From assembly GCA_037176905.1 (NCBI GenBank), contig JBBBWG010010834.1:1-21301 (forward strand): a stretch of DNA of 21,301 bases, read 5' to 3'. The stretch is from Azolla pinnata. Lineage: Eukaryota; Streptophyta; Polypodiopsida; Salviniales; Salviniaceae. Each line of letters opens with the position of its first letter. The stretch's first letter is position 1. The notes under the pieces were generated by a model that had not been told where the DNA came from, did not search any database, and was given only the letters and a program-made list of their open reading frames with translations. Positions 1 through 7,168 of this stretch are shown piece by piece. The translations under genes and the position numbers were made by a program.

Positions 1-76
1 GGCAATGGCGATGGCGATGGCGATGGCGATGGCGATGGCGATGGCGATGGCGATGGCGATGGCGATGGCGATGGCG
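1..76. repeat. GGCGAT hexanucleotide microsatellite
   Basis: About twelve near-perfect copies of the hexamer GGCGAT run from the left edge of the window to about position 76, with one variant unit (GGCAAT) at the edge. The unit length is a multiple of three. On the minus strand it would read as Pro-Ser repeats in the frame of the possible start codon at 120-122, and on the plus strand as Met-Ala repeats. It is either a coding low-complexity tract or the start of a first intron of the gene that runs off the left edge. Confidence 0.9.
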
Positions 77-122
77 AAACGGTGACGGAGAGAGGCGGGG
101 GAGAGAGAATGGGGCTTACCAT
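1..122 (-). CDS. 5' end of an unidentified minus-strand gene (partial)
   Basis: On the minus strand an ATG at 122-120 lies in a good plant context (AACC before ATGG). It follows a GC-rich leader with telo-boxes and a GA tract, with no other ATG in the leader between about 200 and 122. Two readings are possible. The frame stays open to the window edge as Met-Val-Ser-Pro, a short Pro/Ser/Thr stretch, then Pro-Ser repeats encoded by the GGCGAT array. Alternatively ATG|GTAAGC is a strong splice donor and the exon ends straight after the ATG, so the protein continues in exon 2 beyond the window. Promoter-like features upstream make a gene start likely, but no family can be recognised from these residues. 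Confidence 0.35.
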   Translation of the reverse strand, partial: MVSPILSPPPLSVTVSPSPSPSPSPSPSPSPSPSPSPSPL

Positions 123-187
123 GGTTCCGTTGAAGGCGGCAGCTGCTCCACTGCGATCTCCTGTCCCGTGTGTGCGAACTACGCGCA

Positions 188-308
188 GAGTAGCAGAGAG
201 AGGATTAGGGTTTAGCGCAGAGACGCAGAGGCGCAGAGCGAGAATTAGGGTTTTGTGCAGAGAGAGCTTTAGGGTTTTGTGCAGAGAGAGTTTTAGGGTT
301 TTGCGCAG

Positions 309-345
<37 letters not shown>
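188..345 (-). promoter_or_regulatory. Leader or proximal promoter with telo-box 24-mers and a GA/CT tract
   Basis: Between about 204 and 300 the telo-box core (AGGGTTT on the plus strand, AAACCCT on the minus strand) occurs four times. Three copies at 247, 271 and 295 are spaced exactly 24 bp apart, each followed by a TGTGCAGAGAGAG-like segment. A pure GA dinucleotide run of about 16 units follows at 312-343. Telo-boxes close to the transcription start and CT-rich leaders are established features of plant housekeeping and translation-related genes. The order GA tract, telo-boxes, ATG suits transcription on the minus strand from the ATG at 122. A transcription start was not identified, so the promoter/UTR boundary is inference. 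Confidence 0.55.
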
Positions 346-346
<1 letters not shown>

Positions 347-419
347 CACGGGAAAATGGCGGGAAAAGCACAGCCTGGTTTTGGCGCCAAACGGGGGCGG
401 GGAAGCATTTTGGCGGGAA

Positions 420-820
420 TGCGCACATGTCCCTCATCCACACATGTACCCAACGCATACATACATGCATGCGCACATGCGCATTCGCACATGCACATGC
501 ATGCATGCACACATGCACATTCGCACATGCACATGCACATGCACATGCACATTCGCACATGCACATGCACATGCACATGCACATTCGCACATGCACATGC
601 ACACATATTACACACAACCCCATGCACACACCTGCACATGCACATGTATGCACACATACATGCATGCACACATGCATGCACACCCATGCACATGCACATG
701 CACACATATTACACACAACCCCATGCACACACCTGCACATGCACATGTATGCACACATACATGCATGCACACATGCATGCACACCCATGCACATGCACAT
801 GCACATGCACATACACATTC
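420..820. repeat. ACATGC-type array with 32-bp and 101-bp higher-order units
   Basis: The array is built largely of the hexamer ACATGC, with TGCATGCA and CACACA variants, so purines and pyrimidines alternate almost strictly. Two higher orders are visible. ATTCGCAC marks units at 519, 551 and 583, exactly 32 bp apart, with a further one at 483. A 101-bp unit beginning ACACATATTACACACAACCC occurs at 601 and again at 702, nearly identical. Long Cys/His/Met-rich open frames cross the array on both strands, but only because the hexamer lacks stop codons. The array ends about 80 bp before the GA tract of the left-edge gene, on that gene's promoter side. Confidence 0.95.
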
Positions 821-854
821 ATGGGAGTGATGGTGATTAGGTAGCCTTGGTTGG

Positions 855-1058
855 GTGTGTCGGGAATCTAGCATCGTCAAGCCCGAGTCGCGGCCAAGTT
901 TGTATCTGCTCGAAGGGGTGCTTGTAAATACAGCAAGAAAGCAGAAAGATAATCTTGATCGCCTGCTTCGACGCCAATATGGCAATAATGCTTGTGCATC
1001 CACTCATCTACAACAGTGCAATGACGATCAGAAATGCAATCGTTCAGTATTTATATGA
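855..1058 (+). other. Unassigned short open frame (67 codons)
   Basis: An ATG-initiated frame of 67 codons lies in DNA that is more GC-balanced than its right flank. It encodes a mixed-composition peptide with a basic central stretch (residues about 25-41, Ala-Arg-Lys-Gln-Lys then Leu-Arg-Arg-Gln). I recognise no family. It could be a chance frame, a decayed transposon piece, or an exon, since a GTAAAG donor-like site follows the stop at 1059. No RNA evidence is available, and the frame is short enough to arise by chance. Confidence 0.15.
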
Positions 1059-1111
1059 GGTAAAGCTATCTTTTCCGGTGTCTAAATGGAGAATGTAATC
1101 AAACATTTTAT

Positions 1112-1145
1112 GTCTATCTACCTATCTAGAGATAGATAGATAGAC
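1112..1145. repeat. GATA/TATC inverted repeat (hairpin)
   Basis: A TATC-rich left arm at 1112-1127 pairs with a GATA-rich right arm at 1130-1145. There is one mismatch in 16 pairs and a two-base centre. It lies in the intergenic stretch between the left-edge gene and the 3' end of the DUF3531 gene. A short GATA microsatellite continues to about 1156. It probably arose from an inverted GATA microsatellite; no function is implied. Confidence 0.85.
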
Positions 1146-2255
1146 AAATAGATAGATGTAGGAAATCTATTGTCAAGAACCGATTTATTGCGCAAATTAC
1201 TCACTTTTACATGACCTGCCCTAGAATAAGTTTCCTTCGCGCAAAGATTTGTACACCTTAATTCATGACATACAACAAGTTGTTCCCAATGCTTTTTAGT
1301 AACACTTGACAAAGTGTTTGGTGAAGTACACCGACTCCATCCACGAGCTGGATCTAGATAATTTCTACATACTACCCTTGTATTCCAAATATAATTGCAC
1401 GTTATGACCTTTTGTTGCATACTATGCATATAGAAATGCCCTAAAAGAACTTATGCTTCTCTTGAAGACCAACAGTTATCAGTTCTTCCCTTCCCAAGTA
1501 TTCCAAAGACCCAAGGCTCTAGAAAGCCCCATTGCAATCCCCACAGAGCGGCAAAGTAATGTAGTTATGTACTGTATTTGTCCATTGATCAGCTATATTT
1601 TGATGCACAAAGTGGCAAAGTAATGTAGCTATGTATGTATGTATTTGTTATATATGTCCATTGATTGGATCCACCGCCCACGTTGAAAGAAGGCTTTCTG
1701 CATGTTACAGACCATCTGTTGGAGTTCCTATATGTTAATCTCATGTTCATTGGCATGGCCCTAGAAAAGTTTGAGAAGTTTTAAATCTGTCGACCAACTC
1801 TTCAGTCACATTCAGAGTTCATTCAGCTCCACAACCATCTCTTTCTTCAGTCTATTTCTTGCAATCCTTCGGCTTGGTCCTCTTTTGACTATGAATTCCC
1901 GCACATATTCGATACCCCAAACTTGTACAATCGCTGTCAAAGTCCAACTTCAGCCTGTTCCAATTTGCCTTCATCCGCTATTTGGGCTCCTCAATTCCTT
2001 GAATTTGTTCCAATTTGCCTTCATCACCTATTTGGGATTCCTCGCATTAACATGGAATATGGACCAGAGTTCTCCTCCCAGTATGGGACAGATTGCATGT
2101 TCTCAAACGGACACCATTCTACAAGAACATAACAAATATATCCAACAAATGTTAATGTTGCTGTACTTCCTACAACAGTGAACCTTGGATTTGGTAATGG
2201 GAAGAAGATTCTATGAATAGTACACAGGACCAAAATGTGCAACGTTGAGATTACA
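1146..2255. other. Intergenic region downstream of the DUF3531 gene
   Basis: AT-rich DNA with no supportable gene. It contains a partial duplication at 1550-1590 and 1612-1665 (shared GGCAAAGTAATGTAG and GTCCATTGAT). It also contains a 38-bp direct repeat at 1956-1993 and 2005-2042 (TGTTCCAATTTGCCTTCATC) with a 49-bp offset, which is not a multiple of three. Open frames of 69 and 136 codons cross the second repeat on the plus strand. The repeat offset puts its two copies into different frames, which argues against conserved coding. The 3' UTR of the DUF3531 gene must lie in the right part, but I saw no clear AATAAA signal. Confidence 0.6.
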
Positions 2256-4984
2256 CTATATCTTATAGGATATATAGCCATCTTCAGCAGCTATCATGCC
2301 TTCGTCCCAATCACCTAGCCGTTTGCCACCAAAAGTGAGCTCCTTAATACCAACATGGCTGCACAAACATAAACAGCTTCGATCAGTGAAATAACCACCT
2401 CATGCATGTAGATAGATCAATGCTATTTAACTTCTAAGGCAGGCCCATTGCTTGCACTCAAATATTTGAAAACCAAGCTTCCATGTGTCTTTCTTTCTTC
2501 TCAGAACACTTTTATCCCTTCCCAAGTAAAGGCGTATCAAAGGGAAAGAAGGGAAAAATGCCATACTCAGAGCTAACAGTCGCAAGGGAATTAATGAGAA
2601 CATCCAATGCTACAGGATCAGTTGTTCCTAAATCCACCCTGCATCAAGATGACCAACTTGCATGAGAAAAATATAGCAAAAAAACGGAAAGCTAATTCGT
2701 ATGTGGATAGTTTATTTACATGACTCACCAAATTCTTCCCCAGTTATCTTGAAACTCTAACACTCCAATATTGTGAAAATAAGCAGAGACTGCGTCTCCT
2801 CTTTCTTCGTTATAGCTCAAACTCTGATCTATGGGCAGCTTTGATATCTATGAAAGAAAATAGTACCCAAGTTTAAACTGAATAGCCAATACATATCAAT
2901 GGAAACCAGGCATATAATCAGAGTAAACAATATATATTTTCATTCGCAGTATTTTCCACCTGCATGTTTAGAGAGTTGAAAGCTCCTAAGCGACCCATCA
3001 AATACCACGATCGAAATACCTGCAATCACTCGGCATGACATGATGAGAAATCAACATGTTGCATATACAGAGACCAGAAGTTCATCATTCTAACCGACAA
3101 GGACAGGTGCTTACACTACCAATCACATCAACATCTTTCTCTGAGGGGGGCTTGTAAAGCTCAATCCAAATATAGGCACAAGAGGCATTAAACCTGCAAG
3201 AACAATGAGAAGTTAACCTAAGGACTCGTGAACTACACCGAGCATAAGACTGAACAAAAACAACCTAAATAATAACAAATGACCACCAATCCATTGTCTA
3301 GAAACAAAAAAGACATACTCTCGAAAAGACACCTTCATAGGCATTGCAGATCCAGTATTTGGATGCAGAAAATCATATCCTTTTCGACGGACCCTCTCCT
3401 CAACCTGCAGTATAAATCTTGTGAACACATATAGAATGGAGATTTACTCAAATTCTCTGGCTTAAAAATTCATATGCATGTGGGAAAGGTCGATCATAAT
3501 AAAATAAGAAAAGTTTTCACAAGCAGTGAAGGCATATATGTATTAATACTAGGGGAGAATAGACATTGCAACAATACTGAGGGTGTATGGATCTTGCTAC
3601 AATACGCGTTTTCGCATCTCTTCAGCATTCCCCATACTATCTCCAATGATTTCCTGAAGCTCTTTATCGTTCTTGCATGCATCTTCAAGAATCCTGAGGA
3701 TGATCAAGGTTCCATTACCGCATAGTCATATTAATACATAAAGCAAAGAGAAACAAATCGAAATGCAGGATCCTCAAAATTTGGTTCACTCTTACCCATA
3801 TTCTAACATTCTACAGGTCACTTCTTGCCAATGCCACAGACAATAATTTCCTGACATTTAACTCGTTCCAAATTTCGTACCAGACAAATGTTTTCGCACT
3901 AGAATTGCTCTATAACCTTGTGAAGGATTAGAAAACAAGAACTGAAAGGATAAGTCTTTAACTATCACAAGCCCAATCCTAGCACTCCTATCAGTTCAGC
4001 AAGAAAGAGGCCACATAAGCCCACATAAGCACATGATTGATTGGAACATGAACTTGCTGCATTCAGGTACAATTCACTATAGAAATTTGGCCCCAAAACA
4101 TTTTTAACACGTTAATTACATTATAAGACTCGACAAGCGAACAGACTATAAATCTTATGCATTTTGGTAAACATATTTATGCTCCCCATAATTTCCTTTT
4201 CCTATCTTCTCTTCTTCCGTAGTGCAGGGCAAAAAGGTAAGACTTTTAGGTTGTCAAGTTTCGCATAGAGAAAAAGGTATAACATAACATGAAGAAGATA
4301 CACTGACGATTGCCAAGTTTCTACCTTGTCATCATTAAAGCTTCACAGATTCGGCGCGAAATTCAACAGAAGCAAAATCAATACCATAAGACGAGAAACG
4401 CTAGTTTTCTTTTGGTTTTGGGGGTTTTGATTCGCATTCGGACCTACTTATGCTTACAACAAACGGGTTTATGGTTTCGGGCTTAGGGTTTTCAAGCTCT
4501 AGATTTCAGCGATTCACAGGAAAATACAACTTTCTTTAAGCAGAACCTTGCAAGATTAAACAGCAGTACGAAATTTGGCTTCGGTTTCCCTTCTCCAAAT
4601 TCCGCGGCTGCAGGTTTTACTCCCCCCTTTTTGGATACGTGTATTGTTGCTAAAGCCGAAGTAAGCTAGCAGGAGGAGTTACCTGGCCCAGTGCGGGTAT
4701 TTGCTTTTGTTCTGCTCTCGTCTTTTGCGATCTTCCATGACTCGCTGCAGCCTGCGCTGCCTCGCACGCGAACGAGAGGCTTCGTTTACCCTGGCCTCGG
4801 CGGAGATGGGAGGGCACGGACACGGCCTGTGCGAGCCATGGGAGGGGCAAATGCAACGATTTGTATCATCCCGGTTCCGAAGCCCGCGGCTTCCATGGCT
4901 GTGAGCAGTTCCAAGGCCGGAGAAGCAGGAGAAGGCAGAGAGAGGAACGGCGTCTGCGGAAGCGAGGCGCGCCGGCTGCCACAT
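2256..4984 (-). CDS. DUF3531-family protein, probably plastid-targeted (8 exons, 302 aa)
   Basis: Exons in order of transcription: 4984-4683, 3693-3606, 3404-3319, 3193-3115, 3019-2960, 2847-2729, 2638-2567 and 2358-2256 (stop TAG). All junctions are GT-AG, phases are consistent, and the total of 909 nt gives 302 residues. Residues 1-80, from an ATG with A at -3, are rich in Ser, Arg and Ala and resemble a chloroplast transit peptide. A basic linker follows (Arg-rich, then KYPHWAR at about 95-101). The conserved DUF3531 region spans about 101-302 and includes LHPNTGSAMPMKVSFREF (143-160), YIWIELYKPPS (166-176), WYLMGRLGAFN (190-200), LEFQDNWGRIWVDLGTTD (235-252) and TFGGKRLGDWDEGM (277-290). 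The family is known from plants and cyanobacteria and its function is unknown. Exon 1 is much more GC-rich than the others. The family call is from memory of conserved motifs; plastid targeting is inference. Confidence 0.9.
3694..4682 (-). other. Intron 1 of the DUF3531 gene
   Basis: A 989-bp intron with donor CCAG|GTAACT and acceptor CCTCAG|GATT. It is AT-rich apart from the donor-proximal 200 bp. A short tandem duplication (CCACATAAGC) lies near 4010-4030, and an isolated telo-box-like TTAGGGTTTT near 4484. I see no nested gene or mobile element. First introns often carry regulatory sequence in plants, but nothing specific can be assigned here. Confidence 0.8.
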
Positions 4985-5045
4985 TCTAGGGTTAGGGTTA
5001 GGGTTAGGGTTAGGACTGAGGAGGGTTTTAGGGTTTGCAGGTTTA
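4985..5045 (-). promoter_or_regulatory. Telomeric-repeat and telo-box leader of the DUF3531 gene
   Basis: Immediately 5' of the start codon, on the coding strand, are four tandem CCCTAA units (plus strand 4989-5014, TTAGGG type), about five bases from the ATG. Farther out are two more telo-box copies (AGGGTTTTAGGGTTT at about 5023-5037). Plant telo-boxes (AAACCCTAA) near the transcription start are an established cis-element. The four inner units are six-base TTAGGG rather than the usual plant seven-base TTTAGGG. Whether they are transcribed as 5' UTR is inference. Confidence 0.6.
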
Positions 5046-5049
5046 AGGC

Positions 5050-5850
5050 ATCCACGCGCACACATGCATGATGCACATGCATGAACATGCGAGCATCCAC
5101 ATGCGCGCATGCGCATGCACGCATGCATACATGGTGCGCATGGACATACAAGCACATGCACATGCGGCGACGCGTCCACATGCGCACATGCATACATGAT
5201 GCGCATGAGCATGCAGGCACATGCACATGCAGCGACGCATCCACATGCACGCATGCATACATGATGCGCATGAACGTACTAGCACATGCACATGCAGCGA
5301 CGCACCCACATGCACATGTACATGCATACACACATGCATGCCTGGTGCGCATGAACATACAAGCACATGCACATGACCATGCATACACACACATGCATGC
5401 ATGATGCGCATGAAGATAGAAGCACATGCACCGAACAACACACACACGCATGCATGATGCGCATGAACATACAAGCACATGCACATGACCATGCATACAC
5501 ACACATGCATGCATGATGCGCATGAAGATAGAAGCACATGCACCGAACACACACATGCATGCATGATGCGCATGAACATGCAGGCACATGCACATGCTGC
5601 GACGCATCCACATGCACATGAACATGCATACACACACATGCAAGCACGTGCACCCACATGCACATGCACATGCATATACGCACATACACATGCAACGACG
5701 CATGCATGGTGCACATGAACACACACACGCACATGCAGCTGCACATACACATGCGTGCACATGCGCATGATGGGACAGCACACGCACATGCACATACACA
5801 TACAAGTGCGACATGCAGACATCCGCATGCATCGCATACATACAAGCATG
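5050..5850. repeat. ACATGC/CATGCATG array with ~50-80-bp units and a ~110-bp higher-order duplication
   Basis: About 800 bp are built of ACATGC, CATGCATG, GCGCATGA and CACACA words. The landmark TGCGCATG recurs near 5134, 5199, 5264, 5345, 5404, 5458, 5516 and 5566, giving units of about 50-80 bp. The segment from about 5345 to 5457 is repeated almost exactly from about 5459 to 5565, including the sub-motifs ACATACAAGCACATGCACAT and AAGATAGAAGCACATGCACC, with a few bases of length difference. Purine-pyrimidine alternation is strong. CATGCA, the core of the plant RY element bound by B3-domain factors, occurs very many times. The array sits directly upstream of the DUF3531 leader. Cys/His-rich open frames of up to 365 codons here are repeat artefacts. 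Confidence 0.95.
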
Positions 5851-5929
5851 TCGATACAAGCGTACGTATACAAACTGATGCACAACATCATTCCAACGTA
5901 AGGTTTACTATGTTTCAATTTACATATTT

Positions 5930-6024
5930 CCAATGTACAAGGTTACTGTATTTCAATAGTATAAGGTTATTGTATTTCAATAGTATAAGGTTACTGATTT
6001 CAATAGTATAAGGTTATTGTTCGG
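5930..6024. repeat. 24-bp AT-rich tandem repeat, about four copies
   Basis: The unit CAATAGTATAAGGTTA plus TTGTATTT recurs at about 5931, 5954, 5978 and 6001. One copy has lost a base and the first is more diverged. The repeat begins about 80 bp beyond the end of the ACATGC array and is compositionally unrelated to it. No function can be assigned. Confidence 0.85.
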
Positions 6025-7168
6025 CTCATTCCATGCATCGTTTCGCCTTTGGGAGGAACTAGTCCATTGCCTTCAAAAGGCCAATATGTTGAGCTACCAA
6101 TGCAACAGATGAGAGACTTGAGACACTACGTGAAGATTTCTTGTTATTATGGGATGGAACTTCATTCTACAACCACTCTTTCCGTGTCATGAAATGGAGC
6201 ATGGATTCCTTTCATCCCCCAAATCTAGAGACGTTCCCCTTGGTGCTCTTTCTTATTTACATTCACATCTAGCTAGGAAAGGTTTTGATTTATGGCAATT
6301 GGACATAAGATATAGCCTAAGGTCAATTTTGAATACCATGATGGATCTTTTCTTGGAAAAAAAAGAAGGAAGCAAGCATCGTCAATCTGTCCACAGCATC
6401 GTCAATCATTCCTACCAAATTCAGTCCGCTTTGAATACCAAAATATAGATTGATTCAGCACCTCGGAGCTAAGTTTGGGAGCCAAAAAATCTGCTTTAAG
6501 GCTTGGGTCTTTCTCCCAAAATCATGCCACAACTATTTTAAACCAAAAGAGTGAAACCGTAAGTGAGTTATGATGGCCCTCCATGTTTGTGGAAAAATTT
6601 AGGATCTGAGGCTTTGAAATACTAATTTTCAAACAGAAGATTTTTGGTTCATATTACGGACAATTATTGCCTATTCAGGCACTGTCAAAATTTACATTGG
6701 CAACACAGACTAATAACATGGTGGTGTATCAAATCTATGCAGCTATACATGAAGGATCTAAATGCCTCACCACAGTACTTCCCTCAGACTCAGCTGGTCG
6801 TTGTTCAGGCTAATTGCTTTTAACAAGCAAACAAGGAATTTTCCATGCATGAAGGGTGCCATTGAAACCAAGTCTATGTGAACATTGTTCCAATCGAATG
6901 GATTCTACAAAACTTAACTGCCAAGCTCGCTGTTGGTTTCGTTCAGCTTAAGAATTTAGACCTGAAGAACCAAACAGGGCCGATCTCAGATAGGGCTTTC
7001 AAGCACAGCAAGGTACCTTTCTTTTCGAGATATGCTATGGAAAACCTGTATGGGTTGCAGAATATTCACCCATGTAAAATAAACCTGTTATGCCTTTGTG
7101 TAAGAAACCCCCATTTGCTGCTCATTTTCAGTGATGCGTTGAGCACCAGATAAACTACCACTTGCAGC
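6025..7168. other. Intergenic region downstream of NUP214, with possible retroelement debris
   Basis: No supportable gene. Between about 6030 and 6430 the plus strand keeps fragmentary open frames. One (about 6130-6270) contains FRVMKWSMDSFHPPNLETFP, which loosely resembles the DUF4283-type N-terminal domain of plant LINE ORF1 proteins, and the reading shifts frame afterwards. This is weak and could be chance. The NUP214 3' UTR must occupy the right part (towards 7168), but no clear AATAAA was found there on the minus strand. Confidence 0.4.

Noticed and set aside
82-844. Several His/Cys/Met-rich open frames of 130-250 codons on both strands over the first array
   Set aside because: They consist of translated ACATGC hexamers, which lack stop codons in most frames. 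No start context, no non-repetitive domain, and mutually overlapping frames.
4786-4903. Alternative start of the DUF3531 protein in another frame (MEAAGFGTGM...)
   Set aside because: That frame ends at a stop within exon 1 and does not join the conserved exon 2. The frame beginning MWQPARL runs through to the donor in the correct phase.
4989-5014. A chromosome end or telomere
   Set aside because: Only four units, flanked on both sides by unique gene sequence.
420-5850. CRISPR-like arrays
   Set aside because: Repeats are microsatellite-derived with no constant repeat and unique spacers, and the DNA is from a plant nucleus.
4786-5933. Cys-rich minus-strand frames of 296-365 codons that look like metallothionein or secreted Cys-rich proteins
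   Set aside because: Pure repeat translation of the second array. The longest also runs in the wrong frame through DUF3531 exon 1.
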